A stretch of DNA of 16,928 nucleotides from Rickettsiaceae bacterium (GCA_030731565.1 JANQTT010000052.1:1-16928); one strand, 5' to 3'; shown: positions 8,102 to 15,737, counted from the first letter of the stretch. A program made the numbers and translations. Notes: generated by a model from the sequence alone, not told the origin.

Positions 8102-8148
8102 ATGCCCACAGCCTGATATTATAAAATCAAATAAATTAAAAGTAGAAA

Positions 8149-8877
8149 ATGAGCAATCATAGAGCCGCGGTAATCATAATTGGCAACGAAATACTTTCAG
8201 GTAGAACTCTTGATATAAATACGCAGGAAATAGCACTAAGGCTTGGCGAGGTTGGAGTTTCACTTGTTGAAACAAGAACCATTGCGGATGATCGTACAAT
8301 GATCATAGATACGGTCCGAGAGCTGAGCAGCAAATATGATTATATCTTTACAACAGGCGGGATTGGTCCCACCCATGATGATATAACTGCCGAAGCAATT
8401 GCTGCTGCTTTTAATGTGGGCTATACCAGAAGCGATGAAATATATAATATTCTAAAAAATCACTATGACAAAATAGGAGAGAAATTAAACTCTGCTCGAG
8501 AAAAAATGGCTTATATACCAGAATCATCCAAGCTTCTACACAACGATGCTACAATGGTGCCAGGATTTGTTACTAATAACGTATTTGTTATGGCTGGTAT
8601 TCCTAATATTATGAAATCGATGCTTAAATCAGCTATTCCCATGCTAAAAAAAGGCGCCATTATTCAGTCAAAAACTCTAGAAGTCATGTTAGGTGAAAGT
8701 AAGATCGCAATTAGCTTCGAAGAACTACAAAACAAATATAAAGAAGTGGAGATGGGAAGCTACCCGTTTACAAGGAATGGTAATCATGGCACTGCCTTGG
8801 TACTGAGGTCTGCAAATTATGAGTCCCTAGATAATGCTTTTGCAGAGCTAGAAATTGTTATCAATGGTCTTAAATAA
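8149..8877 (+). CDS. CinA-like molybdopterin-binding-fold protein (COG1058)
   Basis: The 242-residue product is the N-terminal, MoaB/MogA-like half of CinA. It begins AAVIIIGNEILSGRTLDINT (6-25) and carries TTGGIGPTHDDIT (68-80), the glycine-rich pterin/nucleotide-binding signature of the MoCF family. In the fuller CinA proteins this domain hydrolyses ADP-ribose-type nucleotides. The C-terminal NMN deamidase (PncC) domain is absent, so the protein is about 240 rather than 410 residues. The stand-alone form is known in several reduced alphaproteobacteria. The ATG at 8149 comes 48 bases after the preceding terminator with no strong SD. It converges on the photolyase gene. The biological role is not established for this short form. 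Confidence 0.85.
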   Translation: MSNHRAAVIIIGNEILSGRTLDINTQEIALRLGEVGVSLVETRTIADDRTMIIDTVRELSSKYDYIFTTGGIGPTHDDITAEAIAAAFNVGYTRSDEIYNILKNHYDKIGEKLNSAREKMAYIPESSKLLHNDATMVPGFVTNNVFVMAGIPNIMKSMLKSAIPMLKKGAIIQSKTLEVMLGESKIAISFEELQNKYKEVEMGSYPFTRNGNHGTALVLRSANYESLDNAFAELEIVINGLK

Positions 8878-8900
8878 CTTGGCCACCCAGCCAAAAATAA

Positions 8901-8945
8901 CCGTAGCGCGTACTAAGAAAACTATCTAGATTACGCGCAATACGG
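8901..8945. repeat. Long G+C-rich hairpin between cinA-like and photolyase genes
   Basis: CCGTAGCGCGTA (8901-8912) is complementary to TACGCGC (8932-8938) plus TACGG (8941-8945), giving 12 base pairs interrupted only by an unpaired AA at 8939-8940. The loop is 19 bases. It stands out as G+C-rich in an AT-rich intergenic gap (8878-8987) between two convergent stop codons. GGCC-containing palindromes flank it near 8880 and 8945. There is no T-run. It may be a bidirectional transcript-end structure or one copy of a dispersed palindromic element. Confidence 0.55.
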
Positions 8946-8987
8946 CCAATAATCTACCTTATTATAAAAATTAGTGGGATAAAAAAA

Positions 8988-10391
8988 TTAAAGGGAGGAA
9001 AATATTTCGAGAGCTCTCTTCCTGGAAACAGCTAAATCAACTATGGGCTCTGGGTAATTTATTCCTAACTGAATTCCAGCATCAATCAACGTTTGTTTTG
9101 GAGCTTCCCAAGGATTAAATAAATATTTATGTGGTAATAATTTTAATTCTGGCACATATTGCCTAGTATACTCACCGGTAGCATCAAATTTCTTTCCTTG
9201 CATTACAGGGTTAAAGATCCTAAAATAAGGTGCAGCATCTGCCCCGCATCCCGCAACCCATTGCCAACTACAACTATTATTAGCTAAATCTGCATCAAAT
9301 AGACAATTCCAAAACCATTGCTCCCCATGATTCCAGTGAATTAGTAAGTTTTTTACTAAAAACGAACCAACAATCATTCTCACTCTATTATGCATATAAC
9401 CGGTTTGCCAAAGTTCCCGCATGCCAGCATCAACAATTGGTATACCAGTTGCACCTTTTTGCCAACAACTCAGCAAGTCTTTATTATCACTCCAAGGAAA
9501 TCGATCAAATTTCGGGTTTAAGTTGTCAGTAGGTATATTAGGAAAATGATATAGTAGGTAATATGAAAATTCACGCCAGCCTATTTCCTGCAAAAAACAT
9601 TCTATATTCTCTTCTTTATTAAGTAATTGTAGGGAGTAGCAAATTTGCCTCGGAGAAATTTCACCAAAATGCAAGTGCGGCGAAAGACAAGAAACGTTTT
9701 TCTTATATGGAAAGTTTCTGCCTTCTTTATAGTTTTTTATATCACTTTCTAGAAAGCTTTGTAATTTTTTATATGCAGCAACTTCTCCAACCTCCCAACC
9801 TTTTATAACCATACTCCCCCATTTATCAGAAGGAAGTAAACCAAGAGATTCGATATCTATACTATCTATATTTTCTTCGGTATAATGATCGTTATTCGGT
9901 CTTAGTATTGGTGTGCTAATAAAATAATCTAATAAATAAGCTTTTTTATAAAAAGCAGTAAATACTTTATAAGGAGTTTTATCACCCTTAAGAAGCTCCC
10001 ATGGTTCAATCATTAGCGATCCATTAAAACTTTTTACGTCTATATTTTGTTTTTGCAAAACATCTTTTATTACTTTATCCCTTTTAATTTGCCAAGGTTC
10101 ATAACACCTATTCCAATAGACTGATTTTATTTCATATTTCTGCGTCAGACCTAGAATAATCTCTGTGGCATTGCCCGAAAATACTCTTAGCCTACAACCC
10201 AAAGACTCATTGAGTTTATTCAAAGAGTAATGTAACCAGACTCTACTTGCTTCCCCCATGATATGATGACCAGGATTATAATCATCCAATATATAAATTG
10301 GCAAAACATCACCATTTTTTACGGCTGCAGATAATGAAGGATTGTCACTTAATCTTAAATCTTGACGAAACCAATGAATTGTTAATGACAT
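8988..10391 (-). CDS. phrB: Deoxyribodipyrimidine photolyase (cryptochrome/photolyase family)
   Basis: This flavoprotein uses blue light to split pyrimidine dimers in DNA. The 467-residue length is typical of class I CPD photolyase. The N-terminal antenna domain starts IHWFRQDLRLSDNPSLSAA (5-23). The FAD-binding helical domain carries LSPHLHFGEISPRQI (236-250), GWREFSYYLLYHFPN (271-285), IVDAGMRELWQTGYMHNRVRMI (319-340), the DADLANNSCSWQWVAGCGADAAPYFRIFNP stretch (366-395) and a final arginine-rich tail. The Trp residues 376 and 378 lie where the electron-transfer tryptophans are usual. No truncation is seen. It faces the cinA-like gene and is divergent from a sucB remnant, only about 50-100 bases from the broken sucB end. 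Cryptochrome function cannot be excluded from sequence alone. There is no clear SD at the ATG. Confidence 0.93.
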   Translation of the reverse strand: MSLTIHWFRQDLRLSDNPSLSAAVKNGDVLPIYILDDYNPGHHIMGEASRVWLHYSLNKLNESLGCRLRVFSGNATEIILGLTQKYEIKSVYWNRCYEPWQIKRDKVIKDVLQKQNIDVKSFNGSLMIEPWELLKGDKTPYKVFTAFYKKAYLLDYFISTPILRPNNDHYTEENIDSIDIESLGLLPSDKWGSMVIKGWEVGEVAAYKKLQSFLESDIKNYKEGRNFPYKKNVSCLSPHLHFGEISPRQICYSLQLLNKEENIECFLQEIGWREFSYYLLYHFPNIPTDNLNPKFDRFPWSDNKDLLSCWQKGATGIPIVDAGMRELWQTGYMHNRVRMIVGSFLVKNLLIHWNHGEQWFWNCLFDADLANNSCSWQWVAGCGADAAPYFRIFNPVMQGKKFDATGEYTRQYVPELKLLPHKYLFNPWEAPKQTLIDAGIQLGINYPEPIVDLAVSRKRALEIFSSL

Positions 10392-10490
10392 ATATTCATA
10401 ACCATATCTGTCAGTTGTAATAAAATAGACCTAATATAAAAAACTAGGACGAGAATTATTGATCACCGTGAGCTAGCATATCCATTTCGA

Positions 10491-10922
10491 TATCCACATT
10501 ACTACGACATAGGAGTGGCTGTTGGCACCGAGCAAGGGCTTGTTGTACCGGTGCTGCGAAATGCAAATAGACTGAATTTTTCCGAAATAGAAAAAGGAAT
10601 TGTATCTTTAGCTGTAAAAGCCAGAGATGGTAAGCTTTCAATGTCTGATCTTACAGGCGGGACATTTTCAATTACCAATGGTGGTGTGTATGGCTCACTA
10701 TTATCTACTCCAATTATCAATCCCCCTCAAACAGGAATTATTGGCCTGCACAACACACAAGAGAGACCTGTGGCTATAAATGGTAAGGTAGAAATCCGCC
10801 CGATGATGTATATTGCTCTTTCTTATGATCATAGGGTAATCGATGGTAAAGACGCAGTTACTTTCTTGGTCAAAGTAAAGCAAGCTATCGAGGATCCGGA
10901 GCGTCTATTGCTTGACCTTTAA
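10491..10922 (+). pseudogene. sucB: 5'-truncated sucB: C-terminal third of 2-oxoglutarate dehydrogenase E2
   Basis: SucB is the dihydrolipoamide succinyltransferase core of the 2-oxoglutarate dehydrogenase complex. Only the C-terminal part of the catalytic domain is present, from [22 protein letters not shown] to the usual C-terminal DPERLLLDL. It includes [22 protein letters not shown] and the active-site SYDHRVIDG (His106 and Asp110 counted from the GTG at 10515). The lipoyl domain, the E1/E3-binding domain and about the first 90 residues of the catalytic domain are missing. The frame is open from 10440, but no ATG lies in it. The GTG at 10515 is a conserved Val codon with no properly spaced SD. 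The remaining frame is undamaged and its TAA overlaps the ATG of rlmH, so selection on coupled translation may have kept it open. I call it a remnant and infer a full sucB elsewhere. Confidence 0.75.
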
Positions 10923-11371
10923 TGAAAATTCAAATTATCTCGGTAGGAAAACTATCAGGTGAGCTTGCTTTCATAGCTGATAAGTATAAAAAAATGATCA
11001 GTTGGCAAATCAAGGATACGGAACTCCCGCATTCAAAAAAATCTTCATCCACCGAAATCAAAGAAGATGAAGCTCGGCAAATCAAAGGTAAAATTACCGA
11101 TGGATCATACATAATAGTCTTGGATCTCAGTGGTAAGCAAATCAGCAGCGAGGGGTTTAGCGCTCTGTTTGCTAAACAAATGATGCTTGGTAAATCAATA
11201 GATTTCATTATTGGCGGCGCGTTTGGCCTTGATGAATCTATAGTTAAAACAGCCCATACAAAGCTATGCTTATCTGAAATGACCTTCCCCCACCAACTTG
11301 TTAAAGTGATGCTACTGGAACAAATATACCGCGCTCAAACTATTTTGGATAATCATCCTTATCATAAGTAA
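10922..11371 (+). CDS. rlmH: 23S rRNA pseudouridine-1915 N3-methyltransferase
   Basis: RlmH is a SPOUT-fold, SAM-dependent enzyme that methylates pseudouridine 1915 in helix 69 of 23S rRNA on the assembled ribosome. The 149-residue product is close to the usual 155. It has the knot's SAM-binding loop IDFIIGGAFGLDESI (93-107), the LSEMTFPHQLVKVMLLEQIYRA block (117-138) and the invariant C-terminal HPYHK that contacts the substrate. The start ATG overlaps the TAA of the sucB remnant (TAATG at 10920-10924) and there is no independent SD, so translation probably depends on ribosomes coming from upstream. That raises the question of what now drives its expression. Confidence 0.95.
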   Translation: MKIQIISVGKLSGELAFIADKYKKMISWQIKDTELPHSKKSSSTEIKEDEARQIKGKITDGSYIIVLDLSGKQISSEGFSALFAKQMMLGKSIDFIIGGAFGLDESIVKTAHTKLCLSEMTFPHQLVKVMLLEQIYRAQTILDNHPYHK

Positions 11372-11417
11372 TTTTTTAGTAGTTTGTTATATAAATTTAT
11401 TATTACTAAATAGTATT

Positions 11418-11445
11418 TTGACTTATAAAAAGTTAGCGTTATATT
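11418..11445 (+). promoter_or_regulatory. Promoter upstream of the 11474 orphan gene
   Basis: TTGACT (11418-11423) and TATATT (11440-11445) each match the sigma-70 consensus at five of six positions, with a 16-base spacer. The predicted start is near 11452, leaving a leader of about 22 bases to the ATG at 11474 with no visible SD. Confidence 0.5.
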
Positions 11446-11473
11446 GATAATATTATTAAAATAACATACGTTT

Positions 11474-11944
11474 ATGAAAAGACAAAAACCTACTATTAAC
11501 GAAGAAAAAGGATTTATACCCTCTAAAAAATCCAAAAAAGAAATATCTTCTTCCTACACATACATAATAAATGGTGCTAATACTGATGCTCTTAGGCCAT
11601 CAATAGAAGAGGATTACCTTTTCAATCCCAGTTACCTTGAAAAAGTTACCACTTTAGAAGTTATTGGAGATCCAATAAAAGGATTTGATCATACAAAACT
11701 AGAATCTAGTTTTGAAAGAGTACCTACCCAATCAAGTATCAATATCATTTTTTCTATGCACGGAGAAGTAATATCCGGCAAATATATGCTAACAACTAGA
11801 GGAGCAGGTGAAATAACGTATCAGAAGGGCTTAGGTACTATAAGTGCGGCGGAAGATACTGAAGCTGGTGAAGTTATTACTGAACTGGTAAAGGCAACAA
11901 ATTATACTCCTTTGAACCTATTCATCTTTAGCTGTTATGGCTAA
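11474..11944 (+). CDS. Orphan protein with a His/Cys pattern resembling clan CD peptidases, cut short after the Cys
   Basis: I do not recognise this 156-residue protein by homology. The N-terminus is basic, with clusters at 2-5 (KRQK) and 18-22 (KKSKK) in a Pro/Glu context, which resembles a bipartite nuclear-localisation pattern. Further on, INIIFSMHGE (89-98, His96-Gly97) and LNLFIFSCYG (147-156, Cys154) each follow a run of hydrophobic residues that could be a beta-strand. That is the arrangement of the catalytic His and Cys in caspase/CHAT/gingipain-type (clan CD) cysteine peptidases. The frame ends two residues after the Cys, whereas such domains normally continue, so the gene looks 3'-truncated and may be inactive. 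It has its own promoter but no SD and no signal peptide. The peptidase reading rests on motif pattern only and is tentative. Confidence 0.6.
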   Translation: MKRQKPTINEEKGFIPSKKSKKEISSSYTYIINGANTDALRPSIEEDYLFNPSYLEKVTTLEVIGDPIKGFDHTKLESSFERVPTQSSINIIFSMHGEVISGKYMLTTRGAGEITYQKGLGTISAAEDTEAGEVITELVKATNYTPLNLFIFSCYG

Positions 11945-11967
11945 GCTATTTTATTAAGCTATTTTAT
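11942..11967. repeat. 13-bp perfect tandem duplication at a convergent gene junction
   Basis: TAAGCTATTTTAT occurs twice in direct succession (11942-11954 and 11955-11967). The first copy supplies the TAA of the plus-strand orphan gene. The stop of the minus-strand AsmA-like gene (complement of 11954-11956) straddles the join. Both convergent proteins appear to lack their C-terminal parts, so this may mark a rearrangement junction. Confidence 0.8.
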
Positions 11968-13303
11968 TTCTAGGATCTGATGGGTTATTTGATATTTTAA
12001 AATGTGTTTTTATATCTAGTTTGTGTGAGAATTTAGTTTTGTCAGTTAGATTAAATACAAAGTCTAAGTCGCTATTAAAATTATTAATTTTTCCAGTTCC
12101 ATGGAGTAATACTTCATCGCCATTGAAAATACCTTTTATAGTAGCAGTAGTTAGTTGTACATAATTTTTAAATATTGATAAAGATACTTTAGTTATATTA
12201 GCAGATATATTGTAGATATTCTTTGTTCCAGGCTTTAGGGGAATAGCTATATCAATATCAAGGTCAGCTTGGCCAATTATTTTACGAAGGTCGATATTGG
12301 CTTTGTTCATCTCTTGATGCTGCTGATGTGTGATAAAATCAGTTAAGCTAGTAGCAGGACCGCTAGCTTTAGCGGTAATTCTTAACTCTGTTTCAGCAAG
12401 CCCTTTCCAATTCATCAATATTAAGCCTTGAGATAATAGTATGTCTGACGAATAGGCACTGTTTATTTTGAAAGTAATATCAGAGTCAAGGACATCAATA
12501 TCAATATCCATATTTTTTAACAAAGGAAGATCTGGATCATAGCTAAAATCAAGGTTTTGAATCTTGGCTTTGCCTATTAAGCTATCTTTAGTTAGTATTT
12601 TCCTGTTAATATCCAGTAGAAAATTCATTTCTCTTACATGACCATTTTTTACAAATTTTTGAAAAAATTCTACTAATCCATTATCAGGAGCTATCCTTTC
12701 AAAAATAGTGTAAGAAGCAAGTGGTATGTTTTTTCCAGTAATTTTAATTTTTCCGCTATCTTGATCGTTACTAGCTTGCAGGAGGCTAGAATTATCAAAA
12801 TTTAAGTCAAAAGCAACGTCATCGGCTTGTGCTGACTTGTGATGAGTGTAAGTTAAATGTCCATTATTGTATGGTTTATTATGAATATCATTCAGATCAG
12901 GAATAACAATTTCGCTAAACCTTAGCTGGTTAGAGTAATTATTTTTAAAAATGCTTCTAGTGAATTTTCCAAAATATTTAGCATCAAGAATTAGTTCATC
13001 CTTATTGTTTGTGATACAAACTTTACCAGGATCTATAGTAAAATCAAAAGAACCTGCTGAGTATCCAATATGTATGTTCAAGTCTGAAATCAGTAATTTT
13101 CCGGCTTTTGATAGAATTATTACTCCTTTGGAACTAAGATTGCTATCTTGAAAACGTAATTCCACTAATTCAACATTTAAAAAATATTCTAAGATAGTTT
13201 TAATGGGTTGATTCAACTTTCCCATGTTCGCCGCTAGGAAAAGACCGTAGAATCCGGCGCAGACCAGAATAATAAGTGCTAATATTTTGGACAAGATTTT
13301 CAT
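11954..13303 (-). CDS. AsmA/YhdP-like envelope protein, probably C-terminally shortened
   Basis: This 449-residue protein begins with an uncleaved-looking signal anchor (about residues 5-25, LSKILALIILVCAGFYGLFLAAN). The rest is a long series of alternating, beta-rich segments with repeated patterns such as GKIKITGKNIPL, GKAKIQNLDFSYDPDLPLLKNMDIDI, GLAETELRITAKASGPATSL and GIFNGDEVLLHGTGKINNF. These fit the periplasmic repeats of the AsmA/YhdP (DUF3971) group, which act in phospholipid transport or outer-membrane homeostasis. YhdP-type proteins are usually far longer, and here the chain stops at NNPSDPRNKIA against a 13-bp tandem duplication. So it is plausibly truncated, although a natural short form cannot be excluded. 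It is divergent from priA, 129 bases apart. The assignment rests on the overall pattern, not on a catalytic motif. Confidence 0.55.
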   Translation of the reverse strand: MKILSKILALIILVCAGFYGLFLAANMGKLNQPIKTILEYFLNVELVELRFQDSNLSSKGVIILSKAGKLLISDLNIHIGYSAGSFDFTIDPGKVCITNNKDELILDAKYFGKFTRSIFKNNYSNQLRFSEIVIPDLNDIHNKPYNNGHLTYTHHKSAQADDVAFDLNFDNSSLLQASNDQDSGKIKITGKNIPLASYTIFERIAPDNGLVEFFQKFVKNGHVREMNFLLDINRKILTKDSLIGKAKIQNLDFSYDPDLPLLKNMDIDIDVLDSDITFKINSAYSSDILLSQGLILMNWKGLAETELRITAKASGPATSLTDFITHQQHQEMNKANIDLRKIIGQADLDIDIAIPLKPGTKNIYNISANITKVSLSIFKNYVQLTTATIKGIFNGDEVLLHGTGKINNFNSDLDFVFNLTDKTKFSHKLDIKTHFKISNNPSDPRNKIA

Positions 13304-13334
13304 GGAATAGTCGTTTCTTATGCTATAGCTGTAG

Positions 13335-13367
13335 ATTATAGGAGTTTTTACTAATATTAGCTATAAT
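13335..13367. promoter_or_regulatory. Divergent -10 boxes between the asmA-like gene and priA
   Basis: TATAAT occurs on the plus strand at 13362-13367 (towards priA) and on the minus strand at the complement of 13335-13340 (towards the asmA-like gene). Neither has a good -35 at the right spacing. TTAGC (13357-13361) and GCTAA (13373-13377) form a dyad around the plus-strand box. Confidence 0.3.
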
Positions 13368-13395
13368 GATTTGCTAACCCTCTGTTTTAGGTTTT

Positions 13396-13423
13396 ATTTT
13401 ATCTTGTGATTAACAGATAAAAT
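13396..13423 (+). promoter_or_regulatory. 9-bp inverted repeat in the priA leader
   Basis: ATTTTATCT (13396-13404) and AGATAAAAT (13415-13423) are perfect complements around the 10-base spacer TGTGATTAAC. The element ends nine bases before the priA ATG at 13433. It could be an operator or an RNA hairpin that hides the ribosome-binding region. No SD is visible between it and the start. Confidence 0.4.
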
Positions 13424-13432
13424 TAATATATA

Positions 13433-15400
13433 ATGACGATAAACAATCAAATGTATGACATGCAAGTAATCAAAGTACTGGTGCCAATAGTCGGTATTTT
13501 TCCTCTAGATTACAGCACTGAAACTGCTTACCAGGTGGGCGACCTAGTTGTAGTGCCATTTCGTAATAAAGAAATTACCGCAATCGTATGGGAAGTTAAC
13601 TGTCCTAAGTCCACAAGAGTGCTTAAATCAGTTATTAGCAAATGTCTTTTTGCGCCCAGATTGTCGGTGTCAACTTTGTTAATGATAAAAAGAGCAAGTG
13701 GTTATTACCTTACTGAGCTGGGAACAGTTGCTAAGTTGGTATTACCGGTTGATGTTAACGAATTGCCGATGAAAATTAAGGAGCAGGTCATTAATTTTGA
13801 TCACTCTTTGCCGTCTATGTCCCCCGAGCAAGCAGAAGTGTTGGCTCAGATTGAAAATAGTAAAATTCCTGTATTGGTAAAGGGGGTGACTGGTTCTGGT
13901 AAAACAGAAATATATTTTCACGCCATAATGAATTACTTAAAGTCTGGCAAGCAAGTGCTAATAATGCTTCCGGAGATTTCTTTGAGCAAACAAATTATTT
14001 CTAGGTTTACCCATAGATTCGGCTTTGAACCCGTTATTTGGAATTCCCGAGTGTCTAAGGCCCAGAAAAAAAGAATACTTAGGGGGGTTATAATTGGCAC
14101 AGTAAAAGTAGTGATTGGTGCGAGAAGCGCCCTGTTTTTGCCATATAAAGATCTGGGAATTATTGTTGTTGATGAAGAACATGATAGTTCGTATAAGCAA
14201 TCTGAAGGCATATTATACAATGCAAGAGATATGGCGGTGCTTAGAGGATCCATAGAAGCTTCTCAAACTTTGCTGGTGTCTGCAACGCCATCAATCGAGT
14301 CATTATATAACTCCCAGATTAATAAATATAAATTAATAGAGCTTAGTAATAGATACAATGAGGCAATTCTTCCAGAAATACAAATTGTGGATATGAGACA
14401 AGAATCGCTGCCCAAAAATACTTGGCTCTCAGCTCCGGTTATAAATGAAATAAAATCAACTATAGGAAAAAAGCAGCAGGCGCTCATTTTTTTGAATAGA
14501 AAAGGTTATGCTCCTTTGATGTTGTGCAAGACTTGTGGCTATAGAGCAAATTGTAAATCTTGTTCAGCTTCAATGGTTTTTCATAAAGAAACAAATCGTC
14601 TTGAATGTCACCATTGTGGAAGCGTTGCTTCTATTCCCTCGTGCTGTCCAGATTGTACTCAAAGTGAAAGCTTAGTGTTGTGTGGTCCAGGAATTGAGAG
14701 GATAGGTGAAGAAATCATTAGATTATTTCCTAGCTCTAAAACCGTAGTAGTTAGCAAGGATCAATCTTCATTTGATGGGCAGATGCAAGAATTGCTAAAA
14801 GCAATGGAAGAGGGGGAGATAGATATTTTAATTGGTACACAAGTTATTACTAAAGGCTATCATTTTCCAAAATTAACTCTTGTGGTAGTTGTTGATGCAG
14901 ATGTAGGATTTGTTGGAGGCGACCTTAGAGCATCCGAGCGCACATTTCAATTATTAAACCAAGTAGGCGGGAGAGCTGGCAGAGAAAATATAAAGGGAAA
15001 AGTGATGCTACAGACCTATGTTCCTGAGCACAAAGTAATCGATGCCTTCGTCAATAATAAAGAAAGCAATTTTTTTGAAGAAGAGCTGGAGTCGAGAAAA
15101 AATGCCCTTATGCCACCATTTGCCAAGATAGCTGCTATTACTATTACCGGCAATAATCCGACTAAAACAAAAGAAATGGCAAGGAAATTTTTATCATTTG
15201 CTCCCAGAAGTTCTGCTAGAATATTAGGACCAGCAGAGGCTGCGATTTATAAATTATCAGGCAAATATAGGTATAAAATACTAGTAATAGCTCTAAAAGA
15301 TTTTAATTTGCAAAAATATTTAAAATTATGGAAAGATACTGCGAGTATACCATCCAGTTTTCAGATCAAAATTGATATTGATCCACAAAGTTTATTGTAG
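13433..15400 (+). CDS. priA: Primosomal protein N' (replication restart helicase PriA)
   Basis: PriA is the superfamily 2 DNA helicase that recognises stalled forks and reloads the replicative helicase. It has 655 residues against 732 in E. coli. An N-terminal DNA-binding region (1-125) is followed by Walker A GVTGSGKT (151-158), the DEEH box (247-250) and motif III SATPS (283-287). The double zinc-binding insert follows, with eight cysteines (365, 368, 374, 377, 392, 395, 405, 408, plus an extra Cys404). Motif V (GTQVITKGYHFPKL) and motif VI (QVGGRAGRE) come next. All motifs are intact. The ATG at 13433 gives the longest form, but Met7 (13451) and Met10 (13460) are also possible starts and none has a strong SD. 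It is followed by a convergent NDUFS4-like gene. Confidence 0.96.
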   Translation: MTINNQMYDMQVIKVLVPIVGIFPLDYSTETAYQVGDLVVVPFRNKEITAIVWEVNCPKSTRVLKSVISKCLFAPRLSVSTLLMIKRASGYYLTELGTVAKLVLPVDVNELPMKIKEQVINFDHSLPSMSPEQAEVLAQIENSKIPVLVKGVTGSGKTEIYFHAIMNYLKSGKQVLIMLPEISLSKQIISRFTHRFGFEPVIWNSRVSKAQKKRILRGVIIGTVKVVIGARSALFLPYKDLGIIVVDEEHDSSYKQSEGILYNARDMAVLRGSIEASQTLLVSATPSIESLYNSQINKYKLIELSNRYNEAILPEIQIVDMRQESLPKNTWLSAPVINEIKSTIGKKQQALIFLNRKGYAPLMLCKTCGYRANCKSCSASMVFHKETNRLECHHCGSVASIPSCCPDCTQSESLVLCGPGIERIGEEIIRLFPSSKTVVVSKDQSSFDGQMQELLKAMEEGEIDILIGTQVITKGYHFPKLTLVVVVDADVGFVGGDLRASERTFQLLNQVGGRAGRENIKGKVMLQTYVPEHKVIDAFVNNKESNFFEEELESRKNALMPPFAKIAAITITGNNPTKTKEMARKFLSFAPRSSARILGPAEAAIYKLSGKYRYKILVIALKDFNLQKYLKLWKDTASIPSSFQIKIDIDPQSLL

Positions 15401-15458
15401 TTTTAGTTAAAAATGAAATGAATTATTCTAGGTTCAGTAGTGATATGAGAACACTTGT

Positions 15459-15737
15459 TTACTTAAAATTTGCAGCATAACTCTTTTTAGGAATTTTTGG
15501 CTCTTTTGGAGTGATGATTTCATATGTTAAAGCTTTTTTATTTGCAAAAGTAATAGCTTGTTGCAGAGTTGAGAACAGAATTTTTAGTTCATTAGACATA
15601 TCAGTTGATGAAGTTCTGCCCATAGTAGTTTCCTTAAATTTGCAGTGCGGCTGTTTGACAAACTCCAGTAACCATTTATTATCAGCATGTGCTGATTGCA
15701 TTGCTGATTTGGCGGGTTTAAGAATTCTGACTTGCAT
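15459..15737 (-). CDS. NADH dehydrogenase complex I accessory subunit, NDUFS4-like
   Basis: This 92-residue protein matches the bacterial relatives of mitochondrial NDUFS4 (ETC complex I subunit region), which sit on the peripheral arm of complex I. The family pattern is complete: MQVRI.KPAKSAMQSAHA at the N-terminus, KWLLEF (21-26), MGRTSSTDM (39-47), FSTLQQAITFANKKALTYEII, and KSYAANFK at the C-terminus. The third residue of the MG-W-TSS motif, usually Trp, is Arg41 here. The gene stands alone rather than in the nuo cluster and is divergent from xseB with 45 bases between the starts. It implies that a proton-pumping complex I is encoded elsewhere. No SD is visible at the ATG. Confidence 0.88.
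   Translation of the reverse strand: MQVRILKPAKSAMQSAHADNKWLLEFVKQPHCKFKETTMGRTSSTDMSNELKILFSTLQQAITFANKKALTYEIITPKEPKIPKKSYAANFK

Noticed and set aside
10456..10720. Minus-strand frames opposite the sucB remnant
   Set aside because: The plus strand matches SucB closely over this stretch, so these are antisense shadows.
10930..11208. 92-codon minus-strand frame inside rlmH
   Set aside because: It is antisense to conserved RlmH sequence; its apparent hydrophobicity comes from complementing Lys/Glu codons.
13933..14253. 106-codon minus-strand frame inside priA
   Set aside because: It lies wholly within the conserved helicase core of PriA and has no recognisable protein features.
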